Below are positions 34,558 to 46,516 of a stretch of DNA of 64,000 bases, piece by piece. Location: positions 558,001 through 622,000 of the forward strand of contig OX621168.1 of NCBI GenBank assembly GCA_951640195.1, written 5' to 3'. The notes under the pieces were generated by a model. That model was not told the origin of the DNA, made no database searches, and saw only the letters and a list, made by a program, of their open reading frames with translations. A program made the translations under genes and the position numbers. The stretch comes from Porpolomopsis calyptriformis. Lineage: Eukaryota; Basidiomycota; Agaricomycetes; Agaricales; Hygrophoraceae. Position 1 is the stretch's first letter; each line of letters starts with the position of its first letter.

Positions 34558-36120
34558 CTAAGGGTAAGGGAGACCTCCATATGCTGCCGGATAATACCTT
34601 TTCAGCGGAGTGAGGATTGCCACCCGCCCCCAGTGACTGACCGCCAAGTAAACCGAGAAAACGTATACCAAGAGAACAGTCGACACGCCAAAATTCGCTC
34701 CGTCAAGTCGCTGATAGACAGGACTAGCAGAGTAACTACTGCATTGCATGGTCCAGTGACTGATGATCGGGGTGGTGTTGGTGGAGAGAGCGAATTTACT
34801 TTTGCAAACGAATACGCGCACGGTAATGTAGACGGCGGCAGCAGCCTGCGCTATAAGTGCTGTTCGTAAAAAAATGGACCCTCTGGAAGCATAAACATTA
34901 GAACTAAAAACGCGGACAGGTGGTGAGGTTCTGACTAACCGTAGGATTGGATTGCCCATGAAGGACCGCTGAATATAATGTTCCAATGCAAAGAAACAGC
35001 AAACGTATACCACTCGTACTATGAGCGAAATAAGTGGCTTCGTTTCCAGTAACGTCGCAATGGAAAGCAAGAGATGGACTGACACTAACATAAATGTAGC
35101 GTGAGTCTATTCTTCAATATAAGCATGAGTAGTAAACACGATGACAGTATACGCACTGGAACAACTGTATTTGCAAGCATGAGGTAGATAGCCTTCAAGG
35201 AAGATCCGGGAGCTTCAAGTGGTGGATTCTGGGCCACATCATCAATTTTTCTGATACGTGTTTTCCGAGCGAAGATAAAACGGGGGAGAGGGCGGTTTTC
35301 TTTCTTGCCAACCCCACCCCGTAGCTTCAAAATCGATACCCAAAATGCTTTCCATGCCGAGTTTGGAGATTGTAGTTTCTTGTGGTATTCGATAGCATAG
35401 TTCGTGATTTGCAGAGCATTCCATTTGAGCAGGATGATCAATGTGGCCTCCACGTAAAGAAGGGCAATAAACGAGATACCCCATCCGACCCAATTCCATT
35501 TGCGAAATTCGCTACTATTAATGATACATTGATGAATCCATGTGCCAATGATGGGAACATCATCGAGTCCTAGATGATTTGGTGACCGAAGGACGAGACA
35601 CATCCACGAGCGGGTGACATTTTGGGTTGTAACCGTAAACAGAGGGATAAAGGATGGGATAAGAAGAAAATCGACGCTAATGAACAATTAGAACAAGCCG
35701 AACACAGCACACCGCGGTGCAGGCACATACCGCACAATGGGATTGCCCGCAGCAAGGTAAAGAATGAGGAATTCTCCCAAGAAGAGAAATGCAAGATAAA
35801 GCAATTGAATCATGCAGGATAATGGCGGAAAGTCTTTCAGCATTTCAGAAACGAACGGCAGGTACGGGATTAATGCCAGATAAACCTTGAGCGGGAGCTA
35901 GGACAACATCAAAAGTCAATAAAATCAAACGAGATCTTCGTAGTACACCCACCGGAAGCACATGAATCTCCAATAGAAAGCGGAACATGCGACTCTGTCC
36001 CCCCCGTTCCGGAAGGGCACTCTGGTTTTCTGTCCCGACTTTCTCCCACCCAGCCCGTGAGAAAAATGGGAGACGTGAAAACCAAAGAACAGGTCCAGCG
36101 AGACTAGGATCCGAAGACAT
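34558..36120 (-). CDS. polytopic membrane protein of unknown function
   Basis: Five or six exons can be joined from an ATG at 36120 (MSSDPSLAGPVLWFSRLPFF) to the stop at 34558. Hydrophobic segments follow one another: LPLKVYLALIPYLPF, MIQLLYLAFLFLGEFLILYL, VDFLLIPSFIPLFTV, WVGWGISFIALLYVEATLIILL, a segment around LKAIYLMLANTVVPV, SVHLLLSIATLLE, ISLIVRVVYVCCFFAL, LRTALIAQAAAAVYITVRVF and FGVSTVLLVYVFSVYLAV, so about eight to nine membrane spans. The loops are basic. I recognise no family motif. Introns are short with good GT..AG sites (for example GTGGGT..TAG at about 35954-35900). A longer open frame from 36341 exists but fits the 5' UTR better. Confidence 0.65.
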
Positions 36121-36917
36121 GGTGTTACAATCAATCCAAGTGGCCGCGGTTGACTGATGTAACTGAATGTTGTGCTTGCAACAGACAGAAGCAAATGGAG
36201 GTTCTGTTGCAAACACGAGACCCAGCTCTGCAGCTGAATGCAGATCGTGGCAAAGAGACCAAGCGTGCGTGCCACATTTCCCGGGCCTTGGATAGAGATT
36301 TCATAAGGGTCATGCCTCGGCGCGTTTGAGTCGCCCGTCATAACCACGCCTCAACAGTAGAGGACCGTTAGCAGAAACCTTCAACTTGCACAGTAAGTCG
36401 GTTGGATTGGCAGACAAAGGATCACAACGACAAGGGTTTTTATGTAACGCTCACTGAATGATCTTTTCCCAAGTATGGTGCCATTTTGATGGTGGACCCA
36501 GACATGGAGCACAAGATCGCTCATTGTTCATCGATAACGAAACCTCGCGTCAGGAAATGAATCGATGAACCGTTTCCTCCGGAGGATCGCCACTAAATGC
36601 TCCCGGAACTGTTTTGACTTGACTTTACCTAATTGATCGACGCTGTGGTAAATAAATAAATTAAGCCGTGTCTGGTTCCTTACATCAGAAAGTGCCGTTT
36701 TCTTGGTATGTGGTTTGTCGACAATGATAGTAACAAATCACCCTAGTCAGACTGTACAGGTTGACGCCTGACCACAAGGTGATGAATGAAAGGATTGCAA
36801 AATACAAAATAAATCGTCAAATAAAGCAGTGATACAGCCGGCAGGACAAGCGCACAAATCAATGTATTGCCTTGCGCGCTGGGGTATGCCACGCATGCGA
36901 CTTGTCGAGTGATAAAA
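36121..36917. other. intergenic region
   Basis: About 800 bp between the start of the membrane protein (-) and the 3' end of the dioxygenase (-). Short frames at 36131-36347 lie in the likely 5' leader. An AT-rich stretch occurs at 36640-36700. Nothing else supported. Confidence 0.45.
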
Positions 36918-37830
36918 TCAATCGCACTGCATTTCCTCACTGTTGTCCTGCATCCTCTCAAACAACAAATCCGTTCGCATTGTCAACTTCAGCCCGTTCC
37001 GGACTTCTTCGCCTGAGTGCAGCAAATTCGCCTGCTGAAAGATCAACACCCTTCCAATCTTTGGTTCGACATCCATCTTGTCCCTCATGTTCAGCGAGTG
37101 GAATGTCGTGGCGCCGCCTTCGAGATTTCCTCCGGGGTTCGAGCTATCGTTGTCGTTCAGGTAGAGGTGAAGGGTGAAATACGAGCGCTCGCGCTTAGAC
37201 CGTGTCTCGTACCTGCCGTCGCCGTGAACTGGGAGTGATAAGTTAGCATTGACAGACATGTTACTACGCCAGCACGAACCTTGAAAGAACTGTCCGGGCT
37301 TATATTGGAGAAATCGCATGCGCTCATTCAACCTAGAACGGATCGTCAAAGTTAGCCCGTCAAAGATGGCTTATGATAGTCAGAACCAACCTGGTCATTC
37401 GCCATAGCTCCTTCCTTCTCGATCCCCCGATGGCACGCCCCCATTCTTTTGAATCCAGGACTTCCAACTCTGGCACAAACGGCCTCACTTTGTTCAATAT
37501 CGCTTCCACAACTTCCACATCATCCCATATAATACGTCCACAGTTACGCACATCGGTAATGAGTTGCTGTCTACCATGGCCTACGTCAATCAAGGCTGGC
37601 TCCCATTGTGGGCTTCCCGATTCCATGGCTGACGATGCCTCGGCGGCGCGAAGGAGGGCAGTGCATTCCTCAGGCGAGAGGACCGAATCTAGGACAACCG
37701 CATAAAACCCTTCGTATTCTGGGAGAGTTGGGGTAAATGAAAGTCGAGTGACGGTCACATTTTCGTTTTTTGTCTTGGAAAGGGTAGAAAGAAGGTCCTG
37801 TCTGAGGGTCCCAAAGACTTGACTGGTCAT
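36918..37830 (-). CDS. 2-oxoglutarate/Fe(II) dioxygenase, prolyl-4-hydroxylase-like
   Basis: Three exons from the ATG at 37830 (MTSQVFGTLRQDLL); the frame's in-line upstream codons lack an ATG. The product is a small P4H-fold enzyme. After the PEYEGFYAVVLDSVLSPEEC start of the fold, the Fe(II) ligands are visible: HGDGRY (H-x-D) at the start of the last exon and LLHSGEEV (distal His), followed by LKLTMRTDLLF with the basic residue that binds 2-oxoglutarate. An NGGNLEGG-like block (NPGGNLEGGATTFHS) is typical of prolyl hydroxylases. The substrate is unknown; there is no signal peptide, so it is probably cytosolic or nuclear. It is transcribed divergently from the chitin synthase. Confidence 0.85.
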
Positions 37831-37943
37831 CTCCAAGCTTGCTGAGGCTATGCTGATGTGCTACCTGACTCGACTCGACTCGACATATAAATGCCACGTG
37901 ACTTGTCGCGTTCTGCTCAAAGTTTCAACTCAGTTTGCGAACG
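37831..37943. promoter_or_regulatory. 113-bp divergent promoter, dioxygenase / chitin synthase
   Basis: Only 113 bp separate the two start codons. It contains a short CGACT tandem (about 37868-37884) followed at once by TATAAAT (37886-37892), which lies about 52 bp before the chitin synthase ATG and could be its TATA box. Confidence 0.55.
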
Positions 37944-40900
37944 ATGGCGACTCGTCGCAAGCCAGTCCCACCATTGCAAAGCGTCAAGAACGGAAACAAC
38001 AACGACGATGACGGCTTCGAAGTAAACCGTGATATCTCAACCCTCCCCGTAGACCCTTCTGTCATTCGATACACCCTGGTGGACACGCCTGTCACGAATA
38101 CTTCGCTGATCGCTAATTCGGAAGACTCTGATAATATAAGTTTGGCTGTGGACAGATTACGGCTTCGAGGTCGCACCCCAGAGTCTCAACTCAACCAGCA
38201 CCAAAGAGTTGAGATAAATGAACTTTCCAGCCCGGGGGACCATCAATTAATGTCGAGGAATAGCACCTCGTCAGGGATTACAGTCATTTCCCAGGACGAT
38301 CACAACGGTTGGGAAACAGAGGGAGAACGGAGGAACGAGGATCACCCGATCTCTGCGCCTCCGATTCCATATCAACTGTATGACCCCACTCCGTGTCCTT
38401 ACCCAATTACCACTGAGGTGGGGTTGCAATTTGATGAACCACAACCTCTTCCGGCCTGTCAAGATCCCTTTTCCGACACACTGTATCCGGCGTCTATCCC
38501 TTTACAGCCTGCTCAGCACGGTTTTCTCTATTCTGAACCAACGACACAGACGACATTTGAACCTTACCATGCGAACAGTTACGAATGTATCGAGTCGGAG
38601 CAAATCCCTCCCAGCACTTGCACCCATTTTGACCACTTTAACCACGATGCTGAAGCATGGGCTTCTGGGAACTTCTCTCGCTCATCATACCATCAATCGA
38701 GGTCACGTTCCGCTACACCTGCTGTTGATGATGAGGACTACCATGTTGTCGGAAATGAGAGCTTTCATTATATGGGGTATCAACCCCCGGTCGACGAAAA
38801 GATTGATCTGCAGCAGCCACTGGAGAAGGAGGATTATTTAATGCAGTACGCATATGATCAGGCACCCCCGTATTCCAATGAAGAAGATGCACCTACGTCA
38901 CCCATTCCACCAGAAACCCCTTCAGAGACGCGACATTTTGGTCCAGCTCCCCTTGGCCGAGTCCTTCGACGACACAAGAGGAAAAAACGCGTCCAACTGA
39001 CTAACGGCAATCTCGTAGTAGACATTAATGTGCCCACGAAACTAATGTTGCCGAGGCGGGGGGAGCCAGAGATGATGCAGACGCGATATACTGCGGTCAC
39101 TTGTGATCCCAATGATTTTGAGAAGAGAGGCTTCTTTCTAAGGCAAAACGAGAATGGGAGGCAGACAGAGTTATTCATTGTGATCACCATGTATAATGTG
39201 AGTTGTACCACTTTTCTTTCAGCTGCGCTCGATCTGATCTTCAACAGGAGGATGAGGTTCTATTCTGCAGGACAATGTATGGGGTGATGCGAAACATAGC
39301 GCATTTGTGCAGCCGCAAAAATTCCCAAATCTGGGGTCCCGATGCTTGGAAAAAGGTCTTCTTTTCTATATCATCAAACGAATGAGGACTCACTCATCAA
39401 TCTTGTTGCAGGTAGTGGTATGCATAGTTGCTGATGGGCGCAAAAAAATTCATCCTCGTGTTCTTGACTGTCTCACTTTACTTGGCGTCTATCAACCTGG
39501 CGACCATATGAAGAATCTGGTTAACAATAAAGAAGTCACGGCACATCTTTTCGAGTATACGACGTCCTTCGCGTTGGATCCGAATTTGCACTTCAAATAT
39601 CCCGACAAGGGTATCGTGCCGACCCAGATATTATTTTGCATGAAGGAGAAAAATCAGAAGAAGATTAATAGCCATCGCTGGTTTTTCAACGCGTTCGCTC
39701 CGATGTTACAGGTGAATTCTAACTTACTGTTGTGTCTTTTGTTGACTGAGGGACCACGGAGTACAGCCAAATGTGTGTGTACTGCTCGACGTCGGTACTC
39801 GCCCTGGAAACAACAGTATATATCGTCTATGGAAGGCGTTCGACGTAAACTCCAACGTAGGAGGTGCTTGTGGCGAGATATCAGCATATAAAGGAAAGAA
39901 CTGGTCCTTCTTGTTGAATCCATTAGGTATGTTGGAAGGTTTCTTCGCATTGGCGAATCTCTGACACGATCCCGCAGTTGCTGCCCAAAACTTTGAATAT
40001 AAAATAAGCGGTATCTTGGATAAGCCTACCGAGTCAATGTTTGGGTATATCAGTGTTTTGGTTCGCTTCCATCATTTCATCGCAGTTTAATCATGTGTAA
40101 CATGCCTGAATTAGCCCGGTGCATTTTCGGCATACAGGTATATCGCTCTTCAAAATAATAAACATGGCGAGGGCCCTTTGTCGTCGTATTTTAAGGGGGA
40201 GGTACTGCATGGACGGGACACAGATATTTTCACATCAAACATGTGTAAGTTGTATTCTATTCTCTTTACAAATGTTACGGATAACGCGTTTGAACAAACA
40301 GATCTTGCCGAAGACGTATGAAAGTTGACATTTCTACTGTATTATTAGTTAACCTGCTATTAATGATTTCAGCGTATCCTGTGTTTTGAACTTGTAGCCA
40401 AGGCGAACTCGAGCTGGTAAGTTACTTGTCCTGGTTGCATTCTCCGAAAACTACTATTATCTTTGATTTGACCAGGGTTCTCAAATACGTTAAGGGTGCC
40501 ATTGGCGAGACTGACGTTCCAGACGCACTTCCCGAGTTCATCAGCCAGCGCCGGCGATGGTTAAATGGATCGTTCTTTGCTGCAACATATGCTATTGCTC
40601 ATGTCGGACAGATTATGTCCTCGGGGCATAGCTTTCCCCGCAAAGTCATCCTGATGGCGGAAACGGTGTATAACACCGTCAATTTAGTGTTTTCTTGGTT
40701 CAGTATTGTGAGTCTCTTAATTCAGTTCCTGGACCGTAAATAATTCAATGGTTGTTTAAGGGTAATTTTTATCTGTTCTTTGTAAGTTGCTTTCGCTATA
40801 TTTTCGGGTAAGGTTGCGGTGCTATTGAATCAGGTTGTCTTGTCATCCTCTCTCGAAGATCCATCATTCGGCATACCAGGAATCAAGTACTTCAACACGA

Positions 40901-42127
40901 TCGCCCAGGTGATTTCAACTTCTCCGCTTCTCAATACACAATGTGACATTCGTCCCTTTATGTAGTATCTTATGTCTTCAATGGTGGTCGCGTGTTTTCT
41001 GTTCTCAATGGGCAACAAACCTCAGGCGTACTCTATATTCCAGATGTCTCGTGTCTTGCCGCTGATTATGAATATAGGTCAAAATGGAAATACAAGCTCG
41101 CTTCCATCCTTCTGGGGATCCTCATGCTTTATGTGATCTTCTGTTCGATCAAATGTGCGGCCCAAGCTGCCTCGCAAGGTGGAGCGGCCAATCAAATCAT
41201 GCTGTTAAGCGTTGTGATAACTTTTGGACGTGAGCATGCGATTTTCATTTACTGTTTCTGGAGCTAATCCTTTTGCTAGTTTATGCCTTCAGCAGTTTGT
41301 TGGCCTTGGACCCTTGGCATATGATTACCAGTTTTCTCCCATATCTGTTCCTGTCTCCGACGTATATCAATATCCTTAATATGTGTGTGATAAACCCATT
41401 GTCATTTACTGAACCACCAACCCTCCACGTCTCAGCTACGCCTTCTCCAACCTTGATGACGTGAGTCTTCTCATAGTCGCTATTGATGCCTGTCACAATC
41501 TTGCTTCAGATTTCTTGGGGCACGAAGCAAGACTCCATTGTCGAAGCGGACCTTGGAGCCGTCATTCAAGATAGTCACTCGCAAGTAGATGTCGAGGTGT
41601 TGGCCGAAGCGGCTGACGTTAACAGTATATACGAAGAAGCTCTGCTTAATCTGAAGAACAGGAAGGCGGTATATCCGAAACAAGCCGGTATGGTTAGCAA
41701 CGCCGAGAAGGAACAGATGGCCAAGGACTATTACGCCAATGTCCGCACCAATGTAGGTGCTACATCATCGTTGGAATCAATTGAATGCTAACTGATGAGG
41801 ACCAGGTGTTATTGGCTTGGGTGCTGTCCAATGTAAGGCACAGCGGTTCCAACCTTGATACTCTATTTTGATTTCTCCCATCCTCACTAGGGCCTACTTC
41901 TGGTCGCAATCCTTGGGGGTGGTGACGCATTGAGTACGTTCAGCAACAACACGACAGTCAATCGAACAAAGGGATACTTGGTATTCATACTCGGCTTTAC
42001 GGCCATGGCCAATTCGATTGTATGTTCACTCGCTTTGTACCTGGGTGAGACCGCTGACGATCAGTTTGCACTGCAGAGGTTTGCAGGTTCAACATTGTAT
42101 CTCATCACAAGATGGATTATAGGATGA
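37944..42127 (+). CDS. chitin synthase (division 1)
   Basis: Membrane glycosyltransferase that polymerises UDP-GlcNAc into chitin. The ATG at 37944 ([13 protein letters not shown]) starts a 330-residue disordered acidic N-terminus. The conserved core follows across about twelve short introns: [86 protein letters not shown], the catalytic LAEDRILCFEL and [12 protein letters not shown] (QRRRW product-binding motif). Several membrane helices follow (for example [15 protein letters not shown] and [15 protein letters not shown]). The last exon ends [12 protein letters not shown], typical of classes I-III. Each intron tested keeps the frame, so the gene looks intact. The duplicated R3H segment begins only 38 bp past the stop. 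Confidence 0.93.
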
Positions 42128-42164
42128 CACATCCTCATGGACTTTATTCACTGCACGACATAGA

Positions 42165-43352
42165 CCATTCGTACCACATCTAAACGGACCAGCACATGCA
42201 CGTACCCACAAGTCTACATCTAACAGACCACACACATAACATGACATTGTTCTCAAGCAAATAGATAGTCGTAAAATGATTTTGAACGTGGCTCGCGCGA
42301 GCGAGGAGGGTCGACCCAAGTGGCGAGTCTCAGCGAGGGTCTCCGGACCAGAGAGCATGAAGGCGATCAAGCTGATCTCCCCTGCCGACGACTCCACACG
42401 CGGCGTCGCATGGCTGCTTGCCGTGCCCGTGGCTCGGTGCATAGAGGGTGGTTGGGATCGTCATCCAAAGACAACGACTCCAACTGTGCTGTGATGTCTC
42501 CCTCGGCCCTCAAGTGTACATCCGCTTCTGTAGTGAAAGATTCTAATTGACTCTGGGCGGCATCTTGGACATCTGGCGGAGACGGAGTGGGGTGTTCTGA
42601 TATGGAGGAGAGAGGGGGAGGTTGTGACGGCTCTATGTCAGACTGACCACCTTCCGATGAGATCAAGTCTGATTCAGTGTCGATTTGGGATGAATACTCC
42701 ATGTTAGTGACGGGAGGTGTATTTAAACTGGCAGTCGCATTGAAATCGGGGCGGAAAGTGTTGGATCTGAGAAGATATGTAAGGCGTTGGCCAGAGGTTT
42801 CTTTGCCTGTCCATTTGTGTCAACGGTCTGATGGATAACGGGAGGGGTCGAGAAAAGATATTTACTGAAGCTGACGATTTCATGGTATCGGACGCAACAG
42901 TGGACGATGTAACGGGCGAATGCATTGTCAGCGATCGACCATATTAGCTGTAGCGGAGTGCGCGAAACTTGGCGAATAGTCTCCGTTTGGCCTACATGTA
43001 TTCCCGGGAGGGCAAAGGCATTCGTGTCTGCGTCTGGGGAAAGAAGTGTGCCGCCTTCTTGTAGCCAGCTGATAATTTCATTCTCGACGTCGAGAACGAG
43101 AGACTGGGCGCGAAGGCCAGATCTTCGTAGGTCTCGTCTCATGCCTTTTAGGCTGAGGGAAAAACGGCCGGCGTTGGCTGAGCTTGGATCGCGGGTGGGT
43201 AGCGTTGCGGGAGGGATTTTGGCATTGCGTGAGAGATAGGGAGGTAAGGGTTCTGGAAAGGTGGCTTTCACGGGCGGCCACTGAAGAGAATAGTCGCTGT
43301 TGGAGGCGAGAACGATGTATGGGTTTCCGGTAAAATGGGCTGATGGCTTGGT
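42165..43352. repeat. segmental duplication, copy 1 (~1.19 kb)
   Basis: Matches 46517-47704 base for base at a constant offset of 4352 with no net indel. I count roughly 25-30 substitutions by eye, so about 97-98% identity. It carries most of the R3H gene. Its left edge is 38 bp downstream of the chitin synthase stop; its right edge falls inside intron 1 of the R3H gene. Confidence 0.92.
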
Positions 43353-43409
43353 AATTGGCACATCGAAATTCAGCTTACTTATCAGTGCGAGACGGCTCGC
43401 CAAGGCCAA
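42367..43409 (-). CDS. R3H-associated/R3H domain protein, copy 1 (lacks original exon 1)
   Basis: The R3H-associated N-terminal domain is clear: TFPEPLPPYLSRNAKIPPA, then SANAGRFSLSLKGMRRDLR. It leads into an R3H segment (RYIVHCCVRYHEIVSFSKE; R3H binds single-stranded nucleic acid through R-x-x-x-H). An intron at 42865-42807 (GTAAAT..CAG) joins SFS to KETSGQRLTYLLRSN in phase. The acidic C-terminus ends RRQGRSA at 42367. The duplicated segment stops inside intron 1, so the usual first exon (seen in copy 2, KRWIRRKEN) is missing. A replacement start at about 43409 (MALASRLALIS) is open in frame, giving a chimeric N-terminus. Whether this copy is expressed is unknown. Confidence 0.65.
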
Positions 43410-43700
43410 AGCTGCAGAACGTCGTTAGTTACGAGCGTGAAAAAGACGAAGCGGACGAGAGACACGAACCTGAACCACCACTCGACGATCAAAGCACCTA
43501 TCTGCGCTATTAGCCCAACTGATAGATAACAGAACGCCAAGAAACGAGAACGAGTCGCAGAAGAAAAGGAGTGTGGGGGTATGGGAGAGATGGGAGCAGT
43601 CGTAGGGGGGACACGATGCGAGAACGTCTCTCGCGAATGCCTTGACATTAACGTTGTCAGCTCTAGATACGAGGGCATGAGACAGGAAGAAGAGACGAAC

Positions 43701-45530
43701 CTAGTTCTCGTCGAAGTAGAGGTTGGCGCCTGGGAACTTGACCAGGATGACTTTGAACCAAAGCCAATGCATCGGGGTGGTGTAGGTGATATCGACTGAA
43801 TCTGAAGGACCAGTGCCGCCGGTGACGAGGGAAACCCACTCGCCTTTGGCACCGCCGACACCGGCCCCAGAATCCCCGCCTCTGGAGAATGCGCCGAAGT
43901 ATTGGTTCTTGCCGTAGGGCAAGACTGGGGCTTCAATGGAATTGAAGGTGCCGGTGAGGCCGTAGATGCGAACTTTGGACTCGAACCGATTCAGACGGCC
44001 AATCGTTGTGCCCGTCGTATAGCCGTTCTTGATGACGAATCGCACGGGAATGTCGTCAAAGTCCTTGCCGGTGGGATGAAGGATCTGTTCGGCGGTGAGG
44101 ATGCCCCTGAGCTTGAAGAGATGACGATCTAAGGGGTAGTCGAAATCGAACTTGTCGTCGACCCGATTGTACATCATGCTCATAAATTCGCCGGCCTCGA
44201 TCTTCACGCCTGGAATGAGAACAGTTAGATTAGGCACCTCTGGTTGGACGGGCTCAGCACGCACCCAAGTCAATGACGTTCTGGACGAAGTTCGGCAAGA
44301 ATCTGTCCTGGTCGAGCTTAATGACACACACGTCCTGGGTGTAGCCGTGGGGAGGAGTGTTGCCAGTGATCGGTGGAGCCCACACAACGTGGCCAATGAC
44401 GCGGTTTTTCGGGTCGGCCCAGTCCCTCTGGATGATGACGAAGAAGTCCTTGAGGGCGTCGATCTTGTCGGTTGTTTGCTCCAAGTTGGCTTGGGCGATC
44501 GCCAGTTTAGCTGCCAGATGCGGCTTACCGGTGTACGACTGGATGGACTTAGTCAAGAAGGCGACGGTGAAATTCAGGTTGCCGATTTCGGTCTGGATGG
44601 AGTCCAAGAAGTCGTCGAAAGCTCCGGTCCCCATCAGGATGACCTTCTTCTTGGGCCCGGCTAGGTAGGAGTAGTCAGAATTACGCCCATCTTCTCGAGG
44701 AAACGGACGTACAGACGTAGGTGTACTCTTTGTTGGCATGGTTCAACTCAAATAGCACATGGCGTGCCGTAACGCCGTAAAGATCCTCGCCGATGCGGAA
44801 GTAGAAGCCAAATGTCCCCTGCATCTTCGGCGTCTTCTCGCCAGCGATGGGCAGGCCGAGAGCAGTGGTGACGGAATGGATGACGTTTTTGAGGGGATGG
44901 TCATCGTCGACGGGCGCTAACAGCGGGGGACCGGTGAGAAGCCGGGCCTCAGATTCACGGAATGCCACTTGGACGTCGTCGATGTCGTGCTGCTTGAGGA
45001 GACCGAGGATGTCTTGAGAGGACTCGAACGCGACGTCGCCGGTGGTGGTGTCTTCCTGGACTCCGACCCAAATGGTGACGTCACTGGTAACCGTATTTAA
45101 GCGGCCGTCCGCATCAGACTCGTCCCAACTAAAGCGGACGAGGTCGATGGAGGTGAACAGGATCTGTCGCTTGTCGAGGAGTTCGCCAACCTTAGATTGA
45201 ATGTCAGTCCGCAGAATGCTACGCTTCTAGAAGATCACGAACCTTGTCACGAACAGTGGCCCACAAGTTGTCCTTGCCCAGTTGGGCGTGGTAGTCGACT
45301 TGAAGAAGCCGTACAGGGCGAGGGTCGTTCTCTGGCCCGATAGGAGGCTTAAATTTATCCTTCGAAGTCCTGTAAATGAGCTTGGGGCCAAGGCGACCGT
45401 CGCCGCGGATATCGAAATAAAAGAAATGCTTCTCGAGGTTGGGGACATCGTGTACGGAGGACGCGAGGGAAGTATCACTGGAGGCATCGTCGTCCTTGTG
45501 GCGCACGGAGGAGTCACTGGACCCAGACAT
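43701..45530 (-). CDS. trypsin-fold-like protein with GDSG motif (basidiomycete family)
   Basis: Four exons from the ATG at 45530 (MSGSSDSSVRHKDD) encode about 556 residues. Introns near 45242-45185, 44722-44664 and 44272-44219 keep phase. A chymotrypsin-like triad can be proposed: His at about 240 in GVTARHVLFEL (like TAGHC), Asp at about 365 in TQDVCVIKLD, and Ser at about 501 in FSRGGDSGAGV. Between His and Asp there is a long inserted helix (residues about 265-335, heptad-like). The end is TPMHWLWFKVILVKFPGANL. I know this as a recurrent Agaricomycete hypothetical family; there is no signal peptide, so it should act inside the cell. Proteolytic activity is inferred. An acidic N-terminal part (1-180) has no domain I recognise. 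Confidence 0.75.
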
Positions 45531-45837
45531 CAACGAACCGTACAACAATCCAATAGGAGTGAAATAAACTATTAAGAAAGGATGTAAGACAAGGTCACTC
45601 ACAACTGACAATTATGACGGACCGTGCATTTTTTCGTGGGAGTCTTTCACGTCTCGCTGGGACGCCCTTGAGTCCATTTATATCCCGTCCAAGAACGGCG
45701 CTAAATCTAGTTGTGAAGTCAGTCAGAATTTACGCGACACCAAAGGTGACAGTGCACCTGCTGAAAAATAATATACATTCGCATTGCGTATGTACCTACA
45801 CATGTGCCACATCAGAACTGCAGGTCTCAGCCGCCTA

Positions 45838-46510
45838 CAAAGCAGCATTTGACCCGATCCAAGGGACACGGTTATCTTCAGTTTGGCCAGCATCGGGGCC
45901 AGAACGTTTCTCGCGGCCTTTGTACAAGGCAACCTCTACACTGCAGAATGACTTGTTCCATATATTGATGAGATCGGCGGTAAGAGTAGCACGCTTTAGC
46001 ACACGACCATCGACGAGCTCAGCGATAGGAAGGGTTCCCATCCATGCACGAGTAACGTCCTGCATTCGTCATGGTGAATCCTGTGAGGTGTCTGGGGAGG
46101 GGAAAAATCAAGACACACCTGTACAAATCGGATCCAATCATCGTGATAAACATCGTGAGGGGGGAGAACTAATGGCATCCTGGGTAGATTGTCGATGAAG
46201 ACATCCATCTCCTGGATCTTTATGGTCTCAAATGGTGTATAAGATAGAGCGGCGTTGACAGGCCTGGAAAAGGCCTTGGGGGCGGCAAGCTGCGGTTGTT
46301 GCGGTTGCGGTTCGATGGGGATATTCCTCGGCGGGGTGTAGGGGGATCCGCTAGGCATGGGGGGAAACCGGTAACGCCACTGCCAGCCATAGTCCCAGGT
46401 ACAGGCGTGGTAGATCTAGGCATATCCATGGGCCGAACGTTGGGTGAGGAGGCACGGGAAGGTGGTCTATAGGGGACTCCTTGGGCAGTACCGCTGGCGC
46501 TTATGTGGCG
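45838..46510 (-). pseudogene. truncated proline-rich basidiomycete protein
   Basis: Minus-strand reading gives a Pro-rich stretch (PPSRASSPNVRPMDMPRS), a frame change in the C6 run at about 46360 (FPPMPSGSPYTPPRN), then a folded-looking region: FETIKIQEMDVFIDNLPRMP, DVYHDDWIRFVQ and, after an intron (about 46120-46066), DVTRAWMGTLPIAEL, LTADLINIWN and VALYKGREKRSG. It then ends early at SNAAL. I know longer Agaricomycete relatives with this region followed by a charged tail. The 5' end is cut by the border of the duplicated segment (46517). Frame change, missing start and early stop point to a broken gene. Confidence 0.6.
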
Positions 46511-46516
46511 GTGCAG

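Noticed and set aside
36131..36347. Longer N-terminus for the membrane protein at 34558-36120
   Set aside because: The frames there do not join the coding exons in phase without an awkward intron; the ATG at 36120 begins the exon that splices correctly.
44152..44664. Plus-strand ORFs of 103-170 codons
   Set aside because: They are antisense to the trypsin-like gene, whose exons and conserved motifs run on the minus strand.
45614..46198. 194-codon plus-strand ORF
   Set aside because: It overlaps the better-supported minus-strand remnant (LYKGREKRSG, DLINIWN) and shows no motif.
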